Source: a virus. From it: 61,464 bases of DNA. The notes under the pieces were generated by a model. That model ran no database searches. It was not told the origin of the DNA and saw only the letters and a list, made by a program, of their open reading frames with translations. The stretch's first letter is position 1; each line of letters begins with the position of its first letter. The translations under genes were made by a program, and so were the position numbers. Positions 9,077-24,000 of this stretch are shown here, piece after piece. The DNA is taken from positions 1-61,464 of the IMG/VR virus record IMGVR_UViG_3300006924_000015; one strand, given 5' to 3'.

Positions 9077-12000
9077 TTAAAGTTTATGTAAAAACTTCAT
9101 AATACTGTTTATGTTTGCCAAGTCTGCGTTTCCTCTATCTGCTAAACTCAATGCTGACTGGCCTGTTACACTTGCTGAATCAAAGTCATCATCGTCGCTT
9201 TGTGCTCCGTACACAAAGTTTCTCAATGTTGCTGTTCCATTTTCTACAAATAATGTATTATCTAATGTGTCTTGGTTACTTGCTGTTATTGTCCACACAC
9301 CGCTATTATTTGCTGATATTTCTACTACTTCAAATAAACTAACATTAGCATTAGCAAATACTCTAACACCTTCACCTATAACAACATTAGCATATCCTGT
9401 ACCTATCGCTGTTAGTGTTGCTGTTGTTGAAGTTACATTAGTGATTGTTACACCAACATCTGCTGTTGCAATGTTTGCCGCTTCTATTTCGTCCCACTCG
9501 TCGTTGTCCCACGATTGCGGAGTTCCATATCTTGTACCGGTATCTAACCATACATTACTTGAAGGATTCAAATGATTGAAATGTTCGTTCTGTTCTGCAC
9601 TATATACTGCTGTATCAACTGCGTGGTCTTGTGGTGATGTTCCGAATGCACCTCTTGTCAAAGCACTCAATACTTTACCACTTCTTCTACCGTATTGTAT
9701 TCTTTCATCTCCGACCCATATACTACCAGGTACTATTGATGTTGGGTTTGGTAAGAAACTTGCATCGTCTACTGTGATTGATGTTGATGATAGTGTCATT
9801 TTCTTAGTAATTTTTGTAGTTGCCTCTCCGCTTATACGCAAGTAGTCTACATCACCAAATAAACTATGATGCATTCTGTATGTGACTTCTCTTGCATTAG
9901 GAGACACTTTTGTTGTCAGTCTTTCTTGGACTACTGTTAAAGCAGTATCAAATGAACCTGCTTGTCCTAAGCCAGTTGCTGAATCCCAACCATCTACATT
10001 ATCAACTGCAAAGAAGTTATCAGCATCATCTGGGTCAACACCAGCAGTTGAAGTAATAACTAAATTATTTAACTGATAAGCAAAGTCTTGTCCTCTAAAC
10101 GTAACAGTTGTTCCACTTGCAATATCACTTGTCAAGTGACTGTTTAATGTTACTGTAGTACCATTAATACTTGCAACTTCGCTTATGTCAATATTATTAA
10201 CTGTAACTATTTGTCCAACTAATACATTTGCAACACTTGTTAGTGAAAGTGTATTAGAGTCCACTACTGCCTCTGCACTTGTTTGTTCAGTTAATGTTTC
10301 TGTTAATGCTAAATTAATTTCTGTGTACCCAGCACCACCATTTGAAACTGTTATAGCAGTTATACTACCTTGTGCGTTGGCACTTGCTGTTGCTACTGCT
10401 GTTGTTGTAGGGTTGTTACCATATGCATCTGTTATTGTTACAGTTGGTGATTTATAACCAATACCTGCATTAATAATTGCAACACTTGTATTATCTTCAG
10501 TTAATGATGCTGTTGAATGGAACAACGATGCATTACCAGTATCTAAGTCATCAAATACACTAACGTTTCCTGCTTCTCCTCTTGAGAAGTCTGAAGTTGT
10601 AACTGTAAATATTACACTTTCTAAAGGATCAAGCAATGCAAGTTCTTCAGGTCTTTCTTCACCGTATGCTACTCTCTGGAATGTTACTCCGTCAAATCCA
10701 TCATATGAATCACCACTTCTTCTAAGTGTTACAGGGTTTGCGTTTGAATCAAATACACCCTCATAGTTAACAACTTGTTTCACATCGTCCCATTTGGTGT
10801 CGCCTATGCCGTATGTTGTTACTGGTCCATAATTTGTTAAGTCTCTGCTGTCTGTAAATACAGTATCGTCGTTATCTGTATTTTCGTCAAACAAGTCTGA
10901 GTCGAAACCAAAGTCTGATTGTATAGCACTCATGTAATCTGCTTGATCAACAATGCTTGAGAACTTAGTAGCATCTAAAGTTTCACCTCTAAAGTTGCCA
11001 CCTACTTTTTCTTTAATAAGTGCTAATGTGTTTTTAAGTTGTCCACTAGTAACAAGTCCTGCCATTACAGTACCGTTGCCAACTATTTCTGTGTTTCTAG
11101 CGGCTGTTACATCATTGTAATATGTATTAACTTCTGCAATAAATTGTGCTTGTACTTCTGCATCAAACTTAAATAGTTTGTCTGCGGCTCTAACACTTGC
11201 ATTTGCTGATACTTGTTGTTTTGTTTGTACAGACAAGTTAGCAATGTTATAACCTATACTAGATTCTAGAGATACATTTGCAACGTCCCATGCACTTTCT
11301 GTTAATAGATAGTTTGTTCTATCGAAACTAATTGTTGTATTTGCACGTCTAACAGGATCACTTGTTTGTAAGCCATCTTTGGTTGCTGTTACATAATCAA
11401 TGTATTGTTTAGAGTTAGACATAATCCATGTATCTAATTCTACATTCTCATCTAGTATTCTAACAGTTCCTGATACTAAATCAACAAACGGTGGCTTATC
11501 GTAGTCACTTATATTGTTTTGTCCTATAACATCTATAGGAGCCTTCTTACCGTCTTTGTACTCTCTGACTTTTGCACTAAACGGTTTAACTTCGTTCATG
11601 TAGTCTAGAACTTTCTGGAAGTTGTCTGCTTTAAATCCATTTAAGTTTGTTAGATCGTTTTCTTCTTTCTCAATATATAAGTAAGAAGTTTTAAATGCCC
11701 AACTTAATTGTTTTTGCTCCATGTATGCATGTTTCATCATTTCAAAGAACAATTCGTTCCAATGTGATGTATTATTAAATACATTGTCTCGTAATGCAAT
11801 AAGTATTAATCTTAATTCACTGCTCAATGTTGGATTAGTATTATCTGTATAAACTGTCTTAGGCAACTGAACTGTATCGTTTACAACACTTACTAATTTA
11901 AACTTCTTAGTAGGTGCATCGTACATCCAAAGTTGTGAAGTATCATTTTGATTACTCTTAACTTGTACTACAGTTCCGTCTTTAATATCTTTTAACCCAC

Positions 12001-15000
12001 TAAGCTCAGATACACTTGTTACATTAAATACTGGCTTGATGGAATCGTTGAATCTAACTGACTCGTTTGTTACCGCATCTATTCTGCTTACTGCAAACCA
12101 GTCTGTGGTTGTTAAGTATGCTCTTGCAGTTGGTAATGTTTTATCCCATCCTGAGTATGCTGAATTAACTCTAATGTTGCTTAGAATTCTGTTTAGTACA
12201 CTAACCATAATACGTCTTGCAGACTTAACGTCATTGAACATAGTTTGTCTTGGTCTAAATTGAATACCATATTTCTCTACTTCGCTAAGTTTAGGATCAG
12301 GTACTGGTGATGCTTCTGCATTTTCTCCACACAAACTATCAATCAATTTATCACTTAGATGTTCTGGTACTGTACTGCTAGAATCTCCTTCTCTCATGAG
12401 TTTCCATGCAGTATGTGAAATACCTTCAGGATTCAAGTTTCTACTTAGATTAACTTGTAAATGAGATTCTTCTTCTTTGATATCTGAGATGTTATGTAAC
12501 AGTATGCTCTTATCACTAGCAAAACTTATCATGTCTAAACCGTATCCTACTGGATCAGAAATATACCTTGCAATAGTCCTAGTGTCTAACTGTCTACCTT
12601 GAGATCTCTTTATTTTATTATCAAGTATAGTTCTGTTCATAATCCAATAGTAATAGTACATTACATATTCATTTGTTTTAGGATCTAATCTTCTTTCAGT
12701 TACAAACTTGTTAGACCAACGTGGTGTTCCGTTGCCAGACCAATTACTAGGTTTTGCTTTGCTTTCTATCCATTCGCAAACTGTGACTTGACTACCTGGG
12801 AACGCAGAACCCCAACGAGCATTTCTTTCTTGATCAGTTCCTTGCTCATACCAGTTATATCTTATTGTACTAGTGTCCCACCAAACTTTACCAACATTAC
12901 TTCTGCCAAAGTTAGTTCTTGCATTGTTATAACTTACAGGATCGTGTTCGCTGATAAATGATATTTCATTTTGTATATAGCCTGGTAATATTCCTTTGAA
13001 CGGGTCCCAAAAATCTAAATTAGATATCTTGTCACCAGTCTCTGGATTATAAACTAGTGCATTATTAATAAAGTGAACATCTACTAATGGTGTCTGCCAT
13101 CTCTGTGGAACACCGTTTTCTAAATATGCCCAACCACCATCTACAAAGTCTGGCATACTATATACAGTATTAGTATAATCAGTAACACCTGCCTCGTTAT
13201 CTATTATTGCTTGTCTTGTATTTGTATAACTATCAACCCATGCATTTGCTTCAGATGTTAATCCTGGTACTGCTGATGTATTTGTTGCTATGACACTGAG
13301 TTCGTCAATTGTGTTCCTTGCATTAAATCTTTTACTAGCAAATATATTAATTGGTGAATTCTGTGACTTAACACCTTTTAAAGTAACATTGCCACCAAAC
13401 ATATCTGAAATGCTATATGCAAATACTTCTCTGGTCACATCCATTGTGCCATCACCGAATATACTATTGTTATCGTTTAATCCAAATGCATTTGGGTTAC
13501 CTGGACTTAATACATCAAATGGACCCATTTTGCCTTTTCCGTATTTGTCGAATGGATTAACTCTTAAAGGCGGCTGTATAACTTCAGCACATACTATTGT
13601 TAGTACACTTGCATTGTCGAGACTACCATCATCATAACTTGGGAATCTGGCTTTTAATTCTGTTGCTGTTAATAACCCTAAGTCATCGTTAGTATCATAT
13701 AGTCGTTGTATGTCTGCTAATGCTTCGGCTTCAGTATATCTAGTGCCATCGTCTTTTTCTAGTTGTGCCGTTATACATAACATGCCATTATTATAATCAC
13801 CGATTGGGAAACCTATTTTTTCTAATGTTCCTGGGTTAGGTGAATCAATTTTGAATCCATCGAATTGAGGTGATATTAACTTAAATTCGCCTATGTTACC
13901 TTTAGGATTGAATTCTGCTCTTGCCTCGTCTGGAAGATAACCTGCACCTCTTAGTCCATTATTAATGTTTCTTGCTAATGATTTAGGAGCAATAATCTGA
14001 TCTACTTCATCTGGTAATCCTAGTTGATCTTTTGCTGTACCTCGTTCCGTACAGTTAGGAATTTCTTGTGCTGTTAGGAAAACTCTAGCACCACTACCAC
14101 CTGCTGTTTCATTAGGATTATATCTACCAAAGTTATATTTTTTAGGATCTGTTTCTACAATCTTTGTTTTTAAAATTAAGTTACCTAAATTAAATTGTAG
14201 TTTAGCCCAACCACTTGGATCATCTTTGTATTGTCCTGGGTCTGCACTTCTAAGGTCTATGCATATAAATGTTGTTGGATCATAAGCACCAGGTGTACCC
14301 GAGTAAGGTTGGAAGTGTGCGCCATCCCAAATAAATTCTGGGTATGCTTCAAAGTCAGGGTGTTTATATCCCTGTTCGTATCCTAAATTGTCTACTAATT
14401 TTGCTAATAATACATCTAATAGTTGTCTATCATTATCTGATAACTGTATTCCAGCGTTTTGTTTTGCAGATAATTCATTTAATTTTCTCTGCTCGTCAGC
14501 ATCTAACCATTCGCCTGCAAATCGTTGTGATAAAGCCTCTGTTGATTTAAATGGTGTATACTGGTACTCTGGATGTTCTCCACCATATAATGCTAACTCT
14601 GGGTGACTTGGATCACCGTACCCTAATGTATTCTTTTGTTCGTTTAGTATTTGTCCAGGTTGCTCGGCTACTGGTATATCTGTATTAATTCTCATTGCAC
14701 CCTGTAATGCATAGTCATATTCTAAAGGAATACCCATTGTGAGGTCTGTTGGGAATTCTTTATATAATCCTCTGTCAATAATTTTAATACCTGTGATGCC
14801 ACCTGTGTCATTAACATCTGTAACAATAAATTTAGCAACTCTCAGCGGTCCGTCGTTTCTTCTATCAGTAGGGTCGCCTACTGCAATGCTAAGTTTTGCT
14901 TTATTTTTAGGTGTAAATGGATCTATAGTATCAACAAGATTACCATTAGCATTATAGTTTTCATACCATGGTGTCCTACCTGTAATAGTTATTGTTGCTC

Positions 15001-18000
15001 CAGCACCAAATAAATTTGTAACAAAGTTACTGTTTTTAAATGCTGAATTTTGAATAACAAAGTATGAGTTAGTTACTGTTTCAATACCGCCAGCAGTTTT
15101 CTTAGGTATATAATATAGTTTTTCTTGCGGATCTACAAAGTATAATGTTTGATCATCAGTTAATGTAACGGCTGTGTCTAATGTTACAGTTTTAGTACTT
15201 GTATTAACATTAGTTACATAACCAAGTATTGTCATAGTACCGGAATTGTTATAAGACACAACTTGTCCTGTTTTAATAAACAGTTGTCCACCAGCATCGT
15301 TTAGTGAGTCTAATACAAAAGTAGTAGAACTAGTTACAGCACCGTTTACTGATATATAATAATCGTCTAGTGTTGATCCAGGGTAGTATTTTAGTTTAAC
15401 ATAACTGTCTGGTCTAATATGATTTGTTGTTATAGGCAATGTAATTTTAACAGAGTCAGTCATTGAATCGTCGGATACAATGCTCACATCAGATGATGCA
15501 ACTGTATATGATTGTTCGGCTCCCATTGCGTATGTACCAATTGCTCTAACAAATCTTTTGTTAATTACAACATCGTCTGAGTTTGTGCCATTAGCATTTG
15601 ATACTGGAATTGATTCTGTTATAGCCGCTACTTGTCCTGCTGTTAATGTGATATTAGAAGTCCACCCTGCATTAACATCAATTATAGTAGGTAAAGGACT
15701 TGTATCATGAATTGTAAGTGTAGGCGGATTGTTTGGATCATATGCCGCCCCTTGGTTAATTACTACAACATTTGCGATACCGCCATTCTCGTCTAGTTCT
15801 GTTACTGTAGCCGCACCACCTACACCTGGTGTGGTTGTGCTTTCATTGAATATAACTGTTAGGTTTGCAGGATTTGTATATCCTGAACCTGCTGATTCTA
15901 TACATACTTCTGAGTTAAGAGGTCCTAGCAAACCTGATTCAGGTGTACCACCTATTAATCTCAATCTATCGCCTACTCTATAGTTACTACCGCCAGTACT
16001 CTTGTTTGTGGTTTCCATTGGTACTCTTGCAGGCAGTTCGTAAACATCTGGCAATCCAGAAGGTTGTCTAAAGAATTTTTCTAAGTTGCCATCTGGCTTA
16101 CGTCTATAGTCATTTATACTTTCAGATAAACCAGGAATACCACCTGCACCACCACCGCCTATAGCAACTGTGGCATTACCTGAACCTGTTTTGTACAAGT
16201 CTGTGTTTGGTCCTATAAATGGAGCAATAAAACTTTCTGAGGTAGTTTTGCTTTGATCAAAACCTCTATTAACATGGAAGTCACCTACTTGTTTAAATGT
16301 TCCGCCACCGCAACCGTTACCAAAAGTCATTGGGTTTGAACTACAACTAATCAATGTTAGTGTATTAGTGTCTTCGTTTATTTCAGCACTTACACCCATG
16401 TTTGCACAATTAATTTGTGTCTTAATATCTATTCCTGATGTTCCACGTTTAACAATTCTTCTGCCGTTAACCAACAGCTCAGTTCCGTCTGTAATTCCGA
16501 TTAGGTCATTTATGTCAATGTCAACTTCTGGAGTTGGTTGTCTGAGGTATACTTCTGCTGTAGGACCGCCATTATAAAAATTACCGTTATTATCTAGTTG
16601 TCTAGGAACTATTGATATAACTGGCATCTGGTTGTAGATGATATCGTTAACATCTGCTATTGCCAGTTCTTGTCTTTGCGTTGCCATAGTGTTCGAATCA
16701 TTAGTACTAGCATTATTGACTGTTTCTGTACTGCCGCTGTCAGTTTGTGTATTAACATCTGGCTCGCTGTATGCAGGTCCAGTATATTCTGTTGTTGTAT
16801 TATTATTTGTCTTGTTCCAATAATCCCCGGCACCCGAACTTGTAACATTGTTTATTGTTGTTCCACCAATTGTAACAGTACTGCCTATTTTTTTAGGAGT
16901 ATACTTAACATACTTTGTTGTTTTGTTAATATCTTTATTATTTTCTAAATTCTTTGCCCACGGTTCGCTTGACGATTCCTCAGACTTTAACACATAAGTT
17001 TGTCTACTTACTGGAGTTAACTTTTTAGCAAAAGGTATAACTAATCCGCCACTTACTCTTTGTGCTTGTCCGCTTATTGCTACAGACTGGCTAAGATCGC
17101 CTTCGCTGAATGCGTAACTATTAGTATCTAGTAGTGGTGCTTTAACAGGTAGTTTCATACTATAAGGTAAGAAATTAAATCCTGTTAAGAATCGTTGCCC
17201 TGGTGTTGTTGTGTTAAAGACACTTCCTATATTTAGATTGATGTTCTCATAGATATCTGTACGAGGAATCCAAACTCTTTGACCATCTGGCAAAGTAATC
17301 CATTCTCCGTCTATTTGCCCATAGTTACCTACATATCCTGGTGCAACTCCTGGCGTATCAGAACTACCGCTAACTGATGTTGAACGGTCGCATTGTGAGC
17401 CTGATGCTCCTGGAGGACATGCAACACCTACGTCGTTCCATGCTTGGATTTGTGCGCCTGTGAATGCTGATGTTCTTTGATCAAATATGCCCTGTTGTCT
17501 TGCCAGTGCTTCATATCTTCTTGCTTGGGTGTCAGTAGCAAACTGTGAATATCTATTATACCATCCACCGCCTACTCCAGTGGCTCCTGTATTGCCTTCG
17601 CCATTTACGCCATCGCTTGTATTAGTGTTTTGGTTATCATTACCACCATAATTTGATGAATTTGATGAACCTGTTGCAGGATTCTCTACATTGCATATTC
17701 TACCGGTGAATGTAAATCTGCCTGTCTTTACAGAACCATTTGTGTATTGATGATTTCCTTCATCAGCCTCTTGTTGTGTTAATGTAAAGTTTGAAACATT
17801 AGTTCTACATGTCCATGTTGCATCGTAGTAACCAGGACCTTTATTATTACCTGTTATAATTCTCATGAAGTAGTACTTGCCTGCTTCCATGTCTACATAT
17901 CGTACACCAGGCTTGTTAGTCTTCACATTATCGTCAGTTGTTAACCAACCAGTTCTCAATAAGCAATTATCTCTGTGGTAGTTATATTTGTCTTGAGCTC

Positions 18001-21000
18001 TAAAACCATCTTCCTTAAAGTATTCGTGTCTGGTGTCACCATCTATTCCTGCTAAGTCGTCGACTCCTCTTCTAACTGGTTTGCCAGCGTATGTTGTATT
18101 TGTATATTCACTTGATATCCATACCCATATACCGTCATCACTGTAACCGTTTACCTGGTATCTACCAGTATATGGTGCTTTAAAGTAACCCTTAATCTCA
18201 TCTGTTGAATAAGTATTTAAAGTTGTTTTATTCAATGAAAGTATAGTTCGTTGTGCTAACTCTTGGTTTTCTCTCCAGCCTGCAAATTTATTATCATTAT
18301 GACATGTTGTCCACGAACCCCAGTTAGCATCTGCCATCTCTGTGTATGCATTTGAGTTATAAGGCTGAGGTAATTTTCCATACGGGAAATAAATATTATC
18401 TAAGTGACACTTACGTTGGCTTGTTTTGTTAGGATCAAATCTTTCTCTGCTAGATCTATGTTGTCCAAAGTAACCCCAACTGTTTCTGCCTCTCCATGAT
18501 CTTCTCCTGGCTCCTTGAGCATAAGCAGTACTGTGGCCTTCTAAACATGGTGGTACTGGGGCACCTAACTCAGAGCCATCAACAACTGCACCATGGAAGT
18601 CTATTACTGCTTGCCATTGTAATTTAGTTCCTAAATCTGATCTTGTTATGCTGTCATCTGGTCTAAAGAACACAGTAACGTATTCTCCTAATGCACAATT
18701 AACCTGTGATCCAATAAATCCTATTCCTCGAACACCAATATCATTTACTAACCAACGTGTAGCATTGGCTCCTTCATCGGAATAACTAAGAGTGGTATCC
18801 TCTTCTATTGGTTCACTAAATGGGCCTGTTTGAGTATGTATATGATTGGCACTTACTCTATGTTCATTTGAGTTAATCGGCTTATTAGAACTACTATCAA
18901 AATCTTTTTCTAATAAGTTTCTATGATCGTCCTGACTGATTATCAAACTATCTACTACACTATCACGTTTCTTATTATCAGCACCAATAGAATTCGCACC
19001 GTATTGTGCAACCTGATCACCTCTTGTTCCTATTGGTTGACCAGATACTAACGTACTCTCAACAACTCTAGCATTTGCCCACCAGTCTATTTCTTTTTGT
19101 GGTCTATTATTAGAACTACTTGATCTAACCCAATTTCCAATTAGGTCTGCTTTTCCGCCAAGTTCACTAAAGTACGGTTCACTATTTTGTACTACTACTA
19201 TACCTAAGTGTTTTAAATCTCCTTCTAAGGAATCAAAGAATACTCTCAATGGATGTGAACCTGAAACTTTAACATTCACAAATTGCCAGTTTGCATTATC
19301 GTATGTATCTGCAAATGTACCTGAGCTTAATCCTCTGGAGTAATCGAATGACATGTTGTCATTATATGTTACTTCTCCACTTTGATCTAACCCTACTTCG
19401 ATTGCTTCTTCTTCTGTTACTGTAACATCATTGCCTCGTAACTGAGCACTATAGTTATCTATAGCAAGATATTCGTGTATATTAGGAACGTCATCACATG
19501 CTCTAGTATCCTCGTCTGGTGGAGTTAATAGAGGTAATGTTGCACACGGTCCTGGCAATCCGTTAAAGAAATCCCCGTTTAGAATAGGTCCAAGTTGTGT
19601 TGCTGGTACTGTATGTGCAACTTTTTTATCTGGTGCTAATTGTCCTGTATTAGTTATTGCAACTGAATCTTCTGCTGTTTCGCCGTCACCTAACCCTAGA
19701 ACAATAGTTACTTCTGGGTCGTCACTGTCAGTGGCGCCACCTACGGTAGGCACAGGATTAAAGTAATCAAATATGTTATCTTCGTTTATTTGTTCTGGTA
19801 AACTATCTGAAACTAGATTGTTCCATCCTCTTCCTGCCCAACCTGTATCAGGTATTAATCTTTGTGTAAATGCATTTGCAGGTAACTCTGTAAGTCTAAT
19901 ATATTTTACCCTTACTACTGTTCCAGTATAATTACTGTAAGTTGGAGTTGGTTGACCGTTTGCAGATGTTGTGTTATAATCAACTCCTGTTAACTGATCT
20001 TCGTATATGAATTCTTCTGTCCAGAAACAAGCAACAAATACTTCTTCTGGTCTAAGGCCTGTGTTTCCTGTATCCTCATCAGTTGAAGGAACATAAGTTG
20101 GTTGTGTTACTACACCGTCTAGTCCTAGAATGTCTGCTTCTGCATGAGAAATAATATTACCTTCTGCATCTGTGAATGTTTCTACTGGATGATTTACTGC
20201 AATAGGCGACACAGTAAATTTCTTACTGTACATAAACCTAGGCATTACGCCATTGTATGCTGTTCTACCTTCTTGATAGTATGATGCAATATCTGGATAG
20301 TCTGCTGGCAAATGTGTGTCATTGAGACTGTAATATCCTCTGCCATATCCAAAGTGTGTATCGTTACCGTTAACTCCTGGTAAGAAGCCAGGCCCTTCAG
20401 CATTTGGTCTCCATTGTCTTGGACCTAGTCCAGGTGTCCACATAAGATAATTATTAAATCCAGTACTGTTAACTACAACATTATTTCCTTCTATACTTAG
20501 TTCTGGTATGCTTTGTAAATTTGCTATTGCATCTGAACTATTGCCGCCACTTACAGCAAAAGGCTCTTCGACAAATTGTAATCCAACAAAAGTCGCTGGT
20601 TCAACTGGTGGCAATGAAACTACATTAAGTGTGCTTTCAAGTCTTATAGGATCATTTGCATTTGTAATTCTTAAATTTGCATCGACTGTAGGAATAATCT
20701 CATTTACATAGTAGTATTCTGTTTTTTTATAGTTACCAAAACTGCTGTATTCATTTACTGTTGCATTGTAATCTATTTCTGCATTTACTAGTTCTGGATT
20801 TACTTTGTCTAATAATATATAATACACAGGACCGTTTGCACTACCGGCACCGTCGTTTTGAACTAGTTGATAAACTTCGAATATGTTTTCACTGCTAGGA
20901 TGCAGTCTAAACATTGGAAGTGTAACAGTACTTGAATCAGCCAACGTCTTAGTTTGTGTTGCTTCCATGTTGTATACTGTACGTTTGACACCTGGCGCAC

Positions 21001-24000
21001 TACCTACTGTTGTTGCAGTTCCAGGAATTAGTTTTGGTATCAAGTGGTCAATACTTGCTTCATAATCATCTGCAAAGAATGTTTCAGGATCGTTAGATGT
21101 CTTATTACCTACAACTTCTGTCCAACGTGCTGGTTCAAATACCATGTTATTACTAAATGTAATATCTGCTGTTGCTTTGTATACTTTACCATCCTTAGAA
21201 ACAACTGTATCTTTTATATAAGCAATGTTTTCTAAAGGATTATCGCTGATTGTGAACGAAACAGACGGTTGCCATGGTCCATATATTGTAGCACCAGAAG
21301 GAACTGTTACATGATTACTAGGCATTGGTCTTGGTGTTTCTTCCCTATTAGGTTCTGTTCCACCTTCTAAATTTGTGTATGGTATATATTTTGATCTTGT
21401 AGGATTCCAAACATAATATATATTTGTATCCTGGTCAGTATATGTTAAGCCAAATACAGGACCGCGGTTATCAGGTCCTTTATTAAAGTTATAATCTATG
21501 TCTTCTTCGCCGGTTGCTTGGTACTCTATTTCTCTTTCAACCGTTAGTTCACCGTTACTTAATTTAGCAATAAGTTCTGGATCATGAACGTAAGGATTAT
21601 AGTTAGCCAATGCCCCTGCTTTTTTACCGTCATACAGTGGTGTATTAGGATCATTGAGCATAGCAAAGCCTATTTCGATACCTGACTGATTTGCTTTAAC
21701 ATGCTCTCTTTTCAGTTTCATGTGTCTGTTTATAGAACTTTCTACTGCACTTGCACTATTAATATTATCAATTTTAATTTGGCTTCCGTTAATAGTAACT
21801 GTGTCAAAATCACCTGTTGTAACAAGAGGGTATCTGTTCATGTCTCTGCTACGTTGTCTTACTACTGCTATTTCAACTGGAGGATATACTGCACTCGATG
21901 TTACTGCTGGAAGTGCCGCAGGTTGTATATAAACTTTATTTCCTGATGTTGTTACATGCTGTGGTGGAACTATCTGACCGTTTCCGGTGTATGTTAATAA
22001 TGACTCGCTTAGTTTTAAATCATCAGTAACGTTAATAATGTTTGTTGCAGTAGATTGGTTTGACCCATTGTATGCTGTTTGTCCAGTTACCGTTCCAACT
22101 TTGTGTTCATAATATGTTGAAGTACCTGTTGCTGGTGCCCATCTACCACTTATGAAAATACTTTCAGGTGTAACGTGATCAATTATATACTTTCTATTAT
22201 AACTCTTAGGATCTGCAAAGTGAACAGAAATTGTTTTATCTGATGCCGCATATATTGGTGATATGCCGTGAGCACCGATTGTTTTTATTTCTATGCCTTC
22301 TCCGTATACAGAACCAGAACTGAATCCTGGAATATATGGAGCCTTAATTACAATATTGTTTTCGTCAACTATAAGATCAATTTTGTAAGCACCACTAAAA
22401 GTATTTGTAAATACTCTAATAACATCACCAACTCTCATTGAGTGATTAGTTACTGTTAGTTTAGTTTTGTTTAAGTGCTTTATTGTTACATTAGTTGAAT
22501 AACCGATTGTTGCACCTGCAGTAATGTCTTGGAACTCAAATCTTCTAAATCCAGTGTTTGCCGCTACAAAGAAGTTTGCACCACTTGGAGTATATGTTGT
22601 TGTAACTTTAGATTCGTATCCAATATTTTCTAAATTGGTTAATACATTTGCAACTGCAAATGATGAATGTTTGAGTACAAATGTTCCTGTAGTATTATTA
22701 TAACTTTTTAGTTTGAACGGCTCATCTTTTACAGACAGTATAGCATCGAGTGTTGCTTGTTCTGGTTCCGTTCTAGATGTGTCAAACTCTAATGAGTCTT
22801 TAATCCCTGCAAGGAATTTAATTTTTACTTTTGTTGCATCGTTACCTGCCGCCGCAAATAGTTTTGCTATAGGAGTTGTTGCTACAGTAGTTTTTGTTGC
22901 TGTTGCTGTTGCACTAGAACCGCCACCACCTGCTATTGCTACTGTTGGACTTACTGAGCTGTATCCAGAACCACCGTTAATGATAACAATGTTATCCACG
23001 GATGCATTTAGTGTTGCTGTTAGTAATGCTCTATCGGTGCTGTCACCTAAAACTGTTATTATAGGAGCCGCCGTATAGCCACTACCTACATTAGTTACTG
23101 TAATTGCAGTAATTTCTCCGTCTGAGCCTAGTGTGGCTGTTGCTGTTGCTACGTTTGATAATCCTGTTGTTGCATCTACATTTTCTGGTGGACTAAACAC
23201 TATTGAGATATTATCTGCGGAATACCCTGCACCTGCGTTACCGATAGTTACTGAATTAGTAATAGGTCCACTAATTTCTGCTACTGCTGTTGCATTATCA
23301 CCGCCTGCACTATTTGTTATAGAAACAGTTGGTCTTGCTGTGTAGCCACTACCGCCATTGGTTATTGCAATGCTTTCAACCCTAATAGGATCTACAGTTA
23401 TTTCGTCAGTGTTTGTCGGACCGGATATTGTTGCTGGATTTCTAGTAACAACACCTACACCGTCCACTAATTCAAAAGCATCAAGTTCTTGTAGGTCGCT
23501 TAAATTACCTGTTGCCACAACTGTGTCGCTGTCGTTCTTAGGTGTTAAAGTAATGCCAGTAATTGCTTTACCAAAATGTGGAGCAACTGCTGAAATTGTT
23601 TTGTTTACTCTTGGACCTATGCTCTTTATACGAGCTTGTATCATTTGTGGTGCTTCAAAATCCTTAATCTTAGATTCTTTTCTAGCAACAACTTCTTCGT
23701 TTGTCCATACAACAACATTATTATTAACGTTAGGATTGTCTAAGGACAACACATAGTCTAAGTATCTTCCGGTGTTTGGTTGACCAATTTCGTTTGTGTC
23801 GAGATAATTAAATAAACTGAAGTTAGTGATAAGATTCACTTTGCCTGAGTCTTGACGTTCTAAGTAATGTACTGATGCATCTGTTTTTGTTAACTTATAT
23901 ACGTTCCAGTCTGCATTCTCGCTCTTAGCAACATGAATCAAGTCATTTGTTGTAGGTGTAAGTAGTAAATCATCTCCATACAAGTCTGGAATACTTGCAA